Notes under the pieces: generated by a model | Told to the model about the DNA's origin: nothing | Database searches by the model: none | The model's input: only the letters and a program-made list of their open reading frames with translations | Position numbers and translations under genes: made by a program | Assembly (NCBI GenBank): GCA_964520785.1 | Contig: CAZFQG010000182.1 | Coordinates: 1-12,794, forward strand | Direction: 5' to 3' | DNA from: CAZFQG01 sp964520785 | Lineage (GTDB): Bacteria > Planctomycetota > Planctomycetia > Pirellulales > Thermoguttaceae | DNA length: 12,794 nucleotides | Part shown: positions 6,049-12,635 of the stretch, one piece after another | Numbering within the stretch: position 1 is the stretch's first letter | How the letters are laid out: every line of letters starts with the position of its first letter

Positions 6049-7290
6049 ATGCCCACCAACAGCTCTTTCGCTTTCTCGCAGAAGCGCGTCACCGACTTGA
6101 CGCCCCCCGCGACTGGTCGTTATCGGGCTCGCGACACCAGATGCCCCGGTCTGGTGGTTATCGTCACGGCCGCCGGGAGCAAGACCTATTACCTTTACCG
6201 CAAGGTCGACGGCCGCCCTACGGAAGTCCGCTTGGGGACCGCAGAGGAACTGACCGTGGAGGCTGCCCGCGAGGCGGCAAGCGATACCCTGGGAGCGATC
6301 CGAAGGGGAGTTGACCCCCAAGCGGCCAAGCGGGCCAAACGTCAGGAGCCGACGTTTGCCGAGTTGTGGGCCCATTGGCAGTCCCATTCCCAGGGACGGA
6401 AGAAGGAACGGTCGATCCGGGAAGACAATCGCCAATATGGGGCCTACCTGCAACCGTGGGCGAATCGGAGGCTTTCGACCATCCGTGCCCAGGATGTTGC
6501 CGCGCTCCATTCCCGGCTGGGGACGAACAGCGGGCCCTATCAGGCCAACCGTGTGCTTGCCCTGGTCAAGAGCATGTTCGCGAAGGCCGAGGGGATCGGC
6601 TGGAAGGGCGAGAATCCCGCCAAGGGGATCGAGAAGTTCCCCGAGGTAGCGCGCGATCGGTTCCTTCTGCCGGAGGAACTGCCCGCGTTCTTCGTTTCCC
6701 TGGCCGAGGAACCAAACCCGTTCATCCAGGGCTTCTTCCTGCTCTGCCTTCTGACCGGCGCGAGGCGCTCGAACGTCCTGGCCATGCGATGGAGCGAAAT
6801 CTCTTGGGAATTACGGCAATGGCGCATCCCCGAGACCAAGGGCGGCTTCGTTGTGGTGGTCCCTCTGTGCCCGCAAGCGCTCCAGGTCTTGGAGCAACTC
6901 CGCTGCCACGAGGCGCGAAACGACGAATGGGTATTCCCTAGTGGCCGCGGGGCGGCGCACCTGAAAGACCCGATGCCCGCATGGAGGCGACTTTGCAAGC
7001 GCGCCGGATTCGTCGATTCCGACGGAAAGCCGACGCTCCATATCCACGATCTTCGTCGCTCGCTTGGTTCCTGGGGTGCGCTTACCGGCGCCTCGCTTCA
7101 GGTGATCGGCAAACTCTTGGGCCACGTCCGACCGGAGACAACCGCGATCTACTCGCGTTTGACTCTTGATCCGGTGCGAGAAGCGGTTGATAAGGCTGCC
7201 GAGGCGATCTACCTGGCCGCCGGGAATGGCCACGCCGCCGGACCCGACAAGCCGACCTGCACGGTCGACGTCACGGTTTCTACGCAGTAA
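6049..7290 (+). CDS. int: Tyrosine recombinase/integrase of the element
   Basis: This is a 413-aa phage-type integrase with a DUF4102-like N-terminal domain (YRARDTRCPGLVVIVTAAGS, KTYYLYRKVDGRPTEVRLG). A SAM-like core-binding domain follows (FAELWAHWQSH, residues about 105-190), then the catalytic domain. Catalytic residues are visible: Arg in LLTGARRSNVLAMRW, Lys in the ETKGG turn, HDLRRS, LLGHVRPETT, and the nucleophile Tyr in AIYSRLTLD. All of R-K-HxxR-H-Y are present, so it should be active. ATG 6049 is chosen because GAGGAG ends 8 bases before it; a TTG two codons upstream is the alternative. It lies 190 bases from the tRNA-Gln-like sequence and converges with the xis-like gene. The family integrates into tRNA 3' ends, which fits. 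Confidence 0.93.
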   Translation: MPTNSSFAFSQKRVTDLTPPATGRYRARDTRCPGLVVIVTAAGSKTYYLYRKVDGRPTEVRLGTAEELTVEAAREAASDTLGAIRRGVDPQAAKRAKRQEPTFAELWAHWQSHSQGRKKERSIREDNRQYGAYLQPWANRRLSTIRAQDVAALHSRLGTNSGPYQANRVLALVKSMFAKAEGIGWKGENPAKGIEKFPEVARDRFLLPEELPAFFVSLAEEPNPFIQGFFLLCLLTGARRSNVLAMRWSEISWELRQWRIPETKGGFVVVVPLCPQALQVLEQLRCHEARNDEWVFPSGRGAAHLKDPMPAWRRLCKRAGFVDSDGKPTLHIHDLRRSLGSWGALTGASLQVIGKLLGHVRPETTAIYSRLTLDPVREAVDKAAEAIYLAAGNGHAAGPDKPTCTVDVTVSTQ

Positions 7291-7318
7291 GCACGGCCGG
7301 GGGTTTTGTGCGCCGCTT

Positions 7319-7528
7319 CTACGCGCCATCGGAGGATCTCCCAGTGGGACAAGCGGACGTCCCCTGCTTGATTAGTCGTTGCACGTCAGAGTGGCGATAC
7401 CTCGCCGCTTGGCCTATATGGACAACTTGCGGGTGGCGCCCGGTCATGGCCCATTTTGCCAGCGTCTGCGGTTTCAGCCGTAATAGGTCCGCCGCTTCCT
7501 TACGGGTTAATAGTCGATCCTCGTTCAT
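7319..7528 (-). CDS. AlpA/excisionase-like helix-turn-helix protein
   Basis: This is a 69-aa MerR-type winged helix protein (HTH_17). MNEDRLLTRKEAADLLRLKP is followed by QTLAKWAMTGRHPQVVHIGQ and then AARYRHSDVQRLIKQG, with the family order 'helix - turn - W..G..P....G...R'. Such proteins act as excisionases or activators of integrase genes. ATG 7528 has GAGG eight bases upstream; longer in-frame starts at 7663 and 7600 would overlap the preceding ORF and are less likely. It is the last gene of the minus-strand operon and its stop is 28 bases from the stop of int, so int and this gene converge. The role as directionality factor is inferred from size, fold and position. Confidence 0.8.
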   Translation of the reverse strand: MNEDRLLTRKEAADLLRLKPQTLAKWAMTGRHPQVVHIGQAARYRHSDVQRLIKQGTSACPTGRSSDGA

Positions 7529-7586
7529 GTTTCGAACCTCTATTTTTGTTGCTTCACATTGATTATTCGCCATTGTCAGAATCCGT

Positions 7587-7838
7587 TCAATTGTCTTCAT
7601 CGCCTCGCGCGTACGCGCCCGCCCGAAGGCAGATGAGAGTTCGATCCCGCGTACAGCCGCCAACTCGTCCTCTTGACGCGCGTTTTTGATGTCTTCGCTC
7701 AGTATGCATTCCGGCGTATTTCGGGGCCTTTTGCGGTCCTTCCAGCCGGTTGGCGTTGCGTTGCCCTGGAATGCCTTCTGAATGGTCTCGCGGCCGGAAA
7801 CGCAGCGGGACGCAAGTCATTTCAAACGACTCGGCCAT
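7587..7838 (-). CDS. Small hypothetical ORF (83 aa), very basic
   Basis: I do not recognise this protein. ATG 7838 has GAGAGGGA about 7 bases before it and the ORF overlaps the end of the 53-aa gene by 17 bases, fitting the tightly packed operon. The product is rich in Arg (RHQKRASRGRVGGCTRDR) without a clear domain, which is also what a shadow frame in GC-rich DNA can look like. Translation is possible, not proven. Confidence 0.35.
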   Translation of the reverse strand: MAESFEMTCVPLRFRPRDHSEGIPGQRNANRLEGPQKAPKYAGMHTERRHQKRASRGRVGGCTRDRTLICLRAGAYARGDEDN

Positions 7839-7983
7839 TGGCGTCCCTCTCAATCGCTTTCTCGTAAACCCGCGTCCATTCCTTGGGCTCCTTACCCTTG
7901 CATTGCTCGTTGGCATCGAGCGCGACTTGTCTCCGGCGGTGTCGCTCAGTTTCTTGTGTCTGCAATGCGAACCGTGTGCTCAT
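7822..7983 (-). CDS. Small hypothetical protein (53 aa)
   Basis: This short, charged protein (MSTRFALQTQETERHRRRQV early; EWTRVYEKAIERDANGRVV at the end) has a predicted helical middle and no recognised family. The ATG at 7983 overlaps the stop of the upstream TubC_N-like gene as ATGA, and GGAAG lies 4 bases before it, so coupled translation is likely. An open frame reaches further upstream but runs inside the neighbouring gene. Small helical proteins in this place, after a primase, are common in integrative elements; the function is unknown. Confidence 0.55.
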   Translation of the reverse strand: MSTRFALQTQETERHRRRQVALDANEQCKGKEPKEWTRVYEKAIERDANGRVV

Positions 7984-8672
7984 TTCGCTTCCAGTCTTCC
8001 TCTCTGCCGGTTGCGAATCGCCGCTACCGCCTTCCGAGCCTTGTTCGCTCGTACCGGAGGACGGCATAGCTGACAATGCCAATCGCCGGCAAGGTCCCGC
8101 CATCGTTCTAACGATCCGCACGTATCGCAGGCGGCCGGTTCGACCGTGTTTTCGTCTATCCATTCATCAATACCCCCGACGAACTCGATCTCCTGGTCCA
8201 GGAGGGCGGCGCGGATCGCCCCACGGTATCGGTCCAGTAGCCCGTCCCTGTTCGCTGCCTCGATCACGTCAGGATCGCCTGCGAACCGCAAGTCGTCGCC
8301 GTTGAGAGTGACCGTTACTCCGACGGACGCCAGAATGTCCCGTGTACCGCGACCCAATTCCGGATCAGGAGGCACGACCAGCCGGGAGGCTCTCACGATT
8401 TCCCGGAACTCGGTGATCGCTTGGTCGAGTGCCCGGTCGACCTCTTCGGACGGTGCCGTCTCGCACCAAATGATCGCCTCGCGTTCCTCCTTGTCCTCGA
8501 CCGGGATCGGACGAGTTAGAAGCGGGAGCAACTCGCGCTTGTGGTAAGCAAGGACGGCCCTGTCCTCGGCAGTAAGAAGACCCGGAAGAACCTCGATCCG
8601 GAGATATCCGTCTTCAGCCCAGATCGAGCCGCCGGACCTTTGGATCTTGTCAACGACGAGTAGGTAGCTCAT
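7980..8672 (-). CDS. TubC_N-like domain protein with C-terminal zinc ribbon
   Basis: This 230-aa protein starts with a segment resembling the TubC N-terminal docking domain: IWAEDGYLRIEVLPGLLTAE then YHKRELLPLL (residues 17-52). A second, weaker copy seems present at about 112-158 (LASVGVTVTLNGDDLRF, then YRGAIRAALL). Cys182, Cys185, Cys200 and Cys203 (CDTC...CQLC) form a likely zinc ribbon, followed by a basic tail. TubC_N domains dock modules in NRPS/PKS lines, but short relatives also occur in phage and plasmid replication operons. Here the gene overlaps the primase stop by ATGA, so a role with the primase-helicase is the best guess. No ribosome binding site close to ATG 8672 was seen; translation probably depends on the upstream gene. 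Confidence 0.7.
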   Translation of the reverse strand: MSYLLVVDKIQRSGGSIWAEDGYLRIEVLPGLLTAEDRAVLAYHKRELLPLLTRPIPVEDKEEREAIIWCETAPSEEVDRALDQAITEFREIVRASRLVVPPDPELGRGTRDILASVGVTVTLNGDDLRFAGDPDVIEAANRDGLLDRYRGAIRAALLDQEIEFVGGIDEWIDENTVEPAACDTCGSLERWRDLAGDWHCQLCRPPVRANKARKAVAAIRNRQRGRLEAK

Positions 8673-11032
8673 ATTCGAATAACCTCCGTTTCGCTCGGAA
8701 CCCCGGATGACGATGACAAATCTGCCAATTCTTTCGCTGGTTTTTCACTCTGGCCCTCCGATGACGATGACGAATCTGCCAATTCTCTAGTTGGGAGAGG
8801 AGATTTGGCGGATTTGTCATTGGCGTCGTGCGGTTTTCCCGCCAGTTCTCTGGTATGGGGGGCAGATTTGGCAGATTTGTCACTGTCATCGTGGGGTCTT
8901 CCCGGAAACCACTTCTCACTCGGCTTGGTCTTCTTCGCGATGACCGGATAGGCGAGACCTTGATCCCGGAGCTTGGCGAGAGACTCGAGGACTGCCTTAT
9001 TGGTTTCCGATTTTGGAAACTTCCGTCGCAAATCCCGTCGGGTGATCCCCGGCTCGGCCTGGATATGGAAAAGGAGCTTGTCCGCGAGTGCCTCGCCGGA
9101 GGATTTACCGAAGATCATCTCGGCCGACTTATGACAGTATTTCCAGAGGGCGACCGCGGCGCGGAGATGTTCCTCCTGGATGATCGGCGAGGCGTCCAGT
9201 AGAGCATAGACAATCGAGAGCCTGAGGACCTGAGCCTCCGCACGGCTCGTGACGGCCCCCAAAAGGCCGCTGGAGCCTTCGGACAGTTCGTGGTAGATAT
9301 TCTGCCAGAGCCTCGCCGCCGGCTCGTCTCGCCGCATTCTGTCGAATTTCTGAGCCTGTTCCGCCGCCTGGCGAAGTCGATCCGCGTGATCGGTGAGATC
9401 GAGGTCCCGACCGCCATACGGGAGGAGTTTGGAACGTCTGACGAGGGCCCATAGGAACCGGTTGCTGAACCCGGAGAAGTTTTCGACCTCCAGTAACGTC
9501 CGTGTCAGTTCTTCGGCGGTGATATGACCGACGATCGAGATATGCGCATCGGTTGCCTTCGCCGGCGAGTTTTTCGCCAAGGTTCTAAGCATCCCGCTGT
9601 CCCATGCCGATCGGAGTGTAGGCGAGAGCGTATTCTGTTCCCGTCGACCGACCCGAAGAACGGAGGCAAACTCGTTTTCGAGGACGAGGAGCCGCTTGTC
9701 CTCGATCCCCGGATCGGCGAGAACCTCCTCGGTGCCCACGATCTTTTTCTTCTCTCGAATGTTCTCCAGTTTGTAGATCGGGTCTCGGACGTTCCAGATC
9801 AACCCCTCCCCACTGACGAGGCCGGTCGTGATGTTTTCACGAACCCAGTTCTCTTCAGCTAGACCAAATAACTCTCTGACTCGGCCCTCGCTGGTTCCCT
9901 TCCTGCCTTTTGCTGTAGCTCCGACGAGGACTGCGAACAGATTCGCATAATGGCGGGTCCCCTCGACGACAAAGTGGGCCGAACGCCCGACCATTGAGCC
10001 GAACATAACGAGAATCTGGATCAATACAGCGACGGGATCGCTTTCCGTCTCCGGCTCGATCAACCTGACGATCTCTCCCGCCAGACCGTAATAGGCTTCC
10101 GGATCGAGGACCGGCCATTCCGCAGCCGGAGGGAGTTCTTCTTTCTCGATTTCTTCGAATGCCGCCTCGACTTTGACCGTCTCTTTTTTACCGAGATCGG
10201 CAACGATCCGAAGGACCTCCTCACCCAGCATGGGCGGACTGCAACGTTGACCCCACTGGATCGCCAGGTTTGCAACCTCCACCTGATCGGTTCCCCGACC
10301 GAGTTCGGCTCCGATCAATCGAAGTGCCGTATCGTGCCGTCGTCCATCTCCGGCTCCCGGCGCGGATGCGAGGCCCTCTTCGGTTCCACCGACCGTAAAC
10401 GTGAGACCCCTGGATGACAATGACAAATCTGCCAATTCTCCCCTTCCAGCCAGAGAACTGACGGAAAGACCACTCGACGCCGATGACGAATCTGCCAATT
10501 CTCGGCCGAGGACGAGATCGAGGAGCCATTTCGGAGCCTCGACCGGTTCGGTCTCGTCCGGCGAGACCTCCCACTCGTACGTGATCCCGGATTTATGCCG
10601 AGAACCGGCTCCGACGACATAGCCTCCCTCACCGCGAACGTCGATCGACTTTTTCAGTATCTTGGACCTGTTTCGGACCGGCTCCCCGTTCAATCGCCAA
10701 TAGAGATGCCGACCGCCGCCTCCCGTGCGGACCGATGGGGTCTTGGGCAATGGTCCGTAATCGCGTTCCAACTCAGAGAGTGCCTGAATCCCCTCCTCGC
10801 CGTCGAGATCGAGAACCCAGAATCCTGACGGTTCTCCGGTCGCGATCCCGATATTGAAATCGGGCTGGGAATCAAACAAGGCCTCGACGGTAGCCGGATC
10901 GGCGCTGGCGTCTTTGAACCCATTCCGTGTTGCCGGGATTTTGTCTTTCGCCTTGACTGGAAAGACCGCCCAACCTCGACTCGCAAAGTCGAGAGCAATC
11001 TTCTTTGACTTGTTACTGTTTTTTGATATCAT
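8669..11032 (-). CDS. Bifunctional primase-polymerase / DUF3987 helicase-like replication protein
   Basis: This 787-aa protein is the element's replication protein. The N-terminus is a Prim-Pol (AEP) domain: ALDFASRGWAVFPVKAKDKI, metal-binding Asp75/Asp77 in WVLDLDGEEG, SVRTGGGGRHLYWRL with His109, and DVRGEGGYVVGAGS. The C-terminal half is DUF3987: a Walker A-like VGATAKGRKGTS (about residues 370-381), then ENEFASVLRVGRREQNTLSP and KNSPAKATDAHISIVGHITA. A winged-helix-like region follows near 690. The linker (about 177-207) and the tail (about 714-776) consist of repeats such as RELADSSS and NDKSAKS, encoded by a 27-bp DNA repeat in both orientations. ATG 11032 is chosen over 11110, since the latter would run through the terminator hairpin; AAAGGA lies 12 bases upstream. 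The stop overlaps the next gene (ATGA). Confidence 0.9.
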   Translation of the reverse strand: MISKNSNKSKKIALDFASRGWAVFPVKAKDKIPATRNGFKDASADPATVEALFDSQPDFNIGIATGEPSGFWVLDLDGEEGIQALSELERDYGPLPKTPSVRTGGGGRHLYWRLNGEPVRNRSKILKKSIDVRGEGGYVVGAGSRHKSGITYEWEVSPDETEPVEAPKWLLDLVLGRELADSSSASSGLSVSSLAGRGELADLSLSSRGLTFTVGGTEEGLASAPGAGDGRRHDTALRLIGAELGRGTDQVEVANLAIQWGQRCSPPMLGEEVLRIVADLGKKETVKVEAAFEEIEKEELPPAAEWPVLDPEAYYGLAGEIVRLIEPETESDPVAVLIQILVMFGSMVGRSAHFVVEGTRHYANLFAVLVGATAKGRKGTSEGRVRELFGLAEENWVRENITTGLVSGEGLIWNVRDPIYKLENIREKKKIVGTEEVLADPGIEDKRLLVLENEFASVLRVGRREQNTLSPTLRSAWDSGMLRTLAKNSPAKATDAHISIVGHITAEELTRTLLEVENFSGFSNRFLWALVRRSKLLPYGGRDLDLTDHADRLRQAAEQAQKFDRMRRDEPAARLWQNIYHELSEGSSGLLGAVTSRAEAQVLRLSIVYALLDASPIIQEEHLRAAVALWKYCHKSAEMIFGKSSGEALADKLLFHIQAEPGITRRDLRRKFPKSETNKAVLESLAKLRDQGLAYPVIAKKTKPSEKWFPGRPHDDSDKSAKSAPHTRELAGKPHDANDKSAKSPLPTRELADSSSSSEGQSEKPAKELADLSSSSGVPSETEVIRI
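8706..8890. repeat. Four copies of a 27-bp intragenic repeat (two per orientation), primase 3' end
   Basis: Plus-orientation copies at 8706-8732 and 8760-8786, minus-orientation copies at 8801-8827 and 8864-8890. All share the core TGAC(A/G)AATC(T/C)GCCAA(T/A)TCT. In the coding frame the plus-oriented copies read as ELADLSSSS or ELADSSSSS, and the minus-oriented ones as NDKSAKS or SDKSAKS. The minus copy at 8801 also shares the adjacent 28 bases (8828-8855) with 10448-10475 in opposite orientation (21 of 28 identical), so the true unit may be about 55 bases. Confidence 0.85.
10413..10502 (+). repeat. Two copies of the same 27-bp repeat, primase inter-domain linker
   Basis: Copies at 10413-10439 and 10476-10502, both in plus orientation, 36 bases apart. 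They code, on the minus strand, for the linker between Prim-Pol and DUF3987 domains (ELADSSSASS, ELADLSLSS). The copy at 10476 is preceded by the longer unit shared with 8828-8855. Confidence 0.85.
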
Positions 11033-11053
11033 GGTGCAGGAGATTCCTTTCGC

Positions 11054-11089
11054 AAAACGGGAGCCGGAACGGTCGCCGGCTCCCGTTTT
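11054..11089. terminator. Bidirectional terminator-like hairpin in front of the primase gene
   Basis: AAAACGGGAGCCGG and CCGGCTCCCGTTTT form a perfect 14-bp stem with an 8-base loop, GC-rich with A/T at both ends, so it ends in a T-run on either strand (TTTTT plus, TTTT minus). It lies 13 bases after the stop of the upstream gene (11103) and 21 bases before the primase ATG. It should reduce transcription from the early genes into the primase, or act as an attenuator. Confidence 0.75.
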
Positions 11090-11102
11090 TGCCGTCAATC
11101 GA

Positions 11103-11468
11103 CTAGTCAAAGGCCTCGTTCGAACGGATCACGGTTCCGACCCGGGTCGACCCGCTCGGCGTCTCTTCCACCTGGATCAGAAACACCTCACCGACATGCG
11201 GGGCAAGGTCGATCTTGGCGCCGGGTCTCAACGATTCGCCGCTGATCGCGGCGAGCATTTTGCCACAGGCGTTTTTGGGCGTGGGGGTCGCACTCGTGAT
11301 CCTCGTCGCCTGCTCTCCGGAGTGGTTGCCGGAAGCGACTTCGAACACGAACTTGCAGCCCGCGCCATATTCCTCATGCTCCGTCGCCTCGGCGCCGAGA
11401 AACTTGGCCTTGTAGGCGCCCACAGGGGGCCCGCCACCGGTGGAAATTTCAAATGTCATACTGTCCAT
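11103..11468 (-). CDS. Small DUF669/ssDNA-binding-like protein upstream of primase
   Basis: This is a 121-aa protein with an alternating beta pattern: GGGPPVGAYKAKFLGAEATE, then GAGCKFVFEVASGNHSGEQA, TRITSATPTPKNACGKMLAA, and a C-terminal strand set around VFLIQVEETPSGSTRV. The phrase 'Y.A.F.G.E......G.G..F.FEV.SG...G..A.R.T' recalls small phage and plasmid proteins encoded next to replication genes (DUF669 and similar, thought to bind ssDNA). This is recognition by pattern only and the family name is tentative. ATG 11468 has AAGGAGT seven bases upstream, a strong site. It is followed by the hairpin at 11054-11089 and the primase, so a role in element replication is inferred. Confidence 0.72.
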   Translation of the reverse strand: MDSMTFEISTGGGPPVGAYKAKFLGAEATEHEEYGAGCKFVFEVASGNHSGEQATRITSATPTPKNACGKMLAAISGESLRPGAKIDLAPHVGEVFLIQVEETPSGSTRVGTVIRSNEAFD

Positions 11469-11670
11469 AAAATAGACTCCTTATGCTCCGCATTCTGAAA
11501 ATCGACCGCCGCCACCGGAGCGACCGACGGGGGTCGAGATTATGTGCTTTCCTTTTTCGCCTTCTATGTGTGAGACTGGCCCGTTCGAAGGGAACTCGAC
11601 AATCCAGCATGATGCACGGGAGACCCTCTTTGCGTAACCGATCCACTGTCGAGACCGATACAGACAGGGT
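11449..11670 (-). pseudogene. HTH domain of the split gene, in the -1 frame
   Basis: The -1 frame starting at 11670 reads TLSVSVSTVDRLRKEGLPCI then MLDCRVPFERASL, and continues to a stop at 11449-11451. The pattern 'L.VS..TVDRL..EGLPCI.L..RV.F' is the second half of MerR-type HTH_17 excisionase/regulator proteins, completing GKPGAAEK from the other frame. Its end overlaps the start of the 121-aa gene by 20 bases. It has no start codon with a ribosome binding site, so it depends on the upstream frame. Confidence 0.55.
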
Positions 11671-11810
11671 TTTTCAGCCGCGCCGGGCTTGCCGACGAGA
11701 ATCTCCTCCGGCTTGGTAGTGGCCCGCTCGCCCAGAAGATGGCGCATCGCAGCATCCACGGCGGACTCAATCATTTCGGAGAACTCAACGGGGCCGACGG
11801 AGGTTTTCAT
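11481..11810 (-). CDS. N-terminal frame of a split HTH protein (109 aa as read)
   Basis: ATG 11810 overlaps the stop of the upstream HTH gene (ATGA) and has GGAGGG seven bases before it, so translation starts here. The first ~46 residues look genuine (MKTSVGPVEFSEMIESAVDA, then KPEEILVGKPGAAEK) and lead into an HTH_17 fold. At the A5 run 11670-11674 this frame leaves the HTH domain and continues as KPCLYRSRQWIGYAKR to a stop at 11481, without recognisable features. A -1 shift at that run restores LSVSVSTVDRLRKEGLPC, a standard HTH continuation (see 11449-11670). Either the gene is broken, the base call in the homopolymer is wrong, or there is programmed slippage on AAAAA. Confidence 0.6.
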   Translation of the reverse strand: MKTSVGPVEFSEMIESAVDAAMRHLLGERATTKPEEILVGKPGAAEKPCLYRSRQWIGYAKRVSRASCWIVEFPSNGPVSHIEGEKGKHIISTPVGRSGGGGRFSECGA

Positions 11811-12013
11811 TGGCCGCCCTCCTGCTGCTGACGTATCGCTGCGAGGAGATCATCGGCGAAGACAAACGAGCCTTTGCCGATTCGGATGACGGGCAGACCG
11901 GACCGGACGAGCGACTGCCAGCTCTTCGGTCCCAGCCTAAGCCGCTGGCTGACCTCCGCCTTGGCGTACAGACGGCCCGGTTCGATTACTTGCGGCGTGT
12001 CTTCATCTGACAT
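11807..12013 (-). CDS. Small HTH DNA-binding protein (68 aa), first gene of the element operon
   Basis: This is a winged-helix/HTH_17-like protein: RLYAKAEVSQRLRLGPKSWQ, then SLVRSGLPVIRIGKGSFVFA and DDLLAAIRQQ. The arrangement 'helix - helix - SG.P..RIG.....D' is typical of AlpA-like regulators and small plasmid/phage DNA-binding proteins. ATG 12013 has GAGGG six bases upstream. The gene ends in an ATGA overlap with the next HTH gene. A perfect 12-bp inverted repeat lies 8 bases upstream of the ATG and is a natural operator candidate for this protein, so it may control its own operon. The DNA-binding fold is fairly sure; the target is a guess. Confidence 0.75.
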   Translation of the reverse strand: MSDEDTPQVIEPGRLYAKAEVSQRLRLGPKSWQSLVRSGLPVIRIGKGSFVFADDLLAAIRQQQEGGQ

Positions 12014-12020
12014 GAGAATC

Positions 12021-12062
12021 CCTCGGACAATTCATTGTTTTTACTATTCGAATTGTCCGAGG
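12021..12062. promoter_or_regulatory. 12-bp inverted repeat, probable operator of the element operon
   Basis: CCTCGGACAATT (12021-12032) and AATTGTCCGAGG (12051-12062) are perfect inverted copies separated by 18 AT-rich bases (12033-12050). The left arm contains the ribosome binding site of the HTH gene at 12013 (GAGGG on the minus strand). The AT-rich centre could hold a -10 element, but no good -35/-10 pair was seen. No T-run follows either arm, so a terminator is unlikely. Confidence 0.55.
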
Positions 12063-12176
12063 ATCTGCCGCAATGGGAATGCGCATAGAGTGCGGACAGA
12101 GTGCGAATACCGCGCATACTTTCAGATTTTCCTACGCGGCAGAGGCTTCTTGGTGTTTCCGTGAACCGATGTCGGC

Positions 12177-12635
12177 TCACTTGCTCATGTCGCTCTCAGC
12201 CCTTTTGATGCCCGCCCGAACGGTCTCTGCGCCCGATCGATCCTTACCAATCGTATCGGGAAGGCGCGGTGAGATGGTCTCTCGGTGAGGCTTTGGCAGA
12301 TCGTTCCACTGATCACGGATTTCTGCGTTGCACCGCCTCTTGTCGCTGGGTCGTTCCTTCCACTTGAACCACAGATGATCCCTCCGGTATGCCACCCTGA
12401 GACCGGGAGTGTCATCCGCCGGGAGATTCTTGATCAATTCCTGTATTGCCGACGGCAGTCCGCCCTTCGCCGGTTCCCGGTCCGGCGGCGTGTATCCCTC
12501 AACGTCCCGAACCCAAGGAAAGAGTCCACAGACGTGCCGTTCCAATTCACCATAGTCCAATGCCCTCAGTATTTTCGGCACACCTGTCAGGTCTTTGAGT
12601 TCTACGGCGGCTACTTCTGGCGCGAACGGCACCAC
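12177..12635 (-). CDS. Hypothetical protein (152 aa from GTG; frame open further upstream)
   Basis: I do not recognise this protein. It is mixed alpha/beta in appearance and charged (ELERHVCGLFPWVRDVEGYT, then GLRVAYRRDHLWFKWKERPS), ending in a Lys/Glu-rich helix. The only canonical starts are two adjacent GTG codons at 12635 and 12632, without a good ribosome binding site. The frame stays open to a stop at 12789-12791, and the extra part (FALAGRKQRIRPGVFEVIED, then EGKRVTSVVPFAPE) looks like real protein. So the gene either starts at GTG, uses an unusual start, or has lost its 5' end. It is on the same strand as the element operon but separated from it by 163 bases containing the 12-bp inverted repeat. 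Confidence 0.55.
   Translation of the reverse strand: MVPFAPEVAAVELKDLTGVPKILRALDYGELERHVCGLFPWVRDVEGYTPPDREPAKGGLPSAIQELIKNLPADDTPGLRVAYRRDHLWFKWKERPSDKRRCNAEIRDQWNDLPKPHRETISPRLPDTIGKDRSGAETVRAGIKRAESDMSK

Noticed and set aside
8706..8890. CRISPR-like array
   Set aside because: The repeats occur in both orientations, the spacing is irregular (14-37 bases), and all lie in frame within a coding sequence; no cas gene is present.
8650..8919. 89-aa minus ORF with repeats such as MTNPPNLLSQLENWQIRHRH
   Set aside because: It is the 27-bp DNA repeat read in a second frame inside the primase gene, without a start site of its own.
11986..12180. 64-aa minus ORF from GTG 12180, overlapping the previous stop as GTGA
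   Set aside because: The overlap resembles the coupled pattern of the operon, but there is no ribosome binding site, it crosses the 12-bp inverted repeat and it overlaps the HTH gene by 28 bases.
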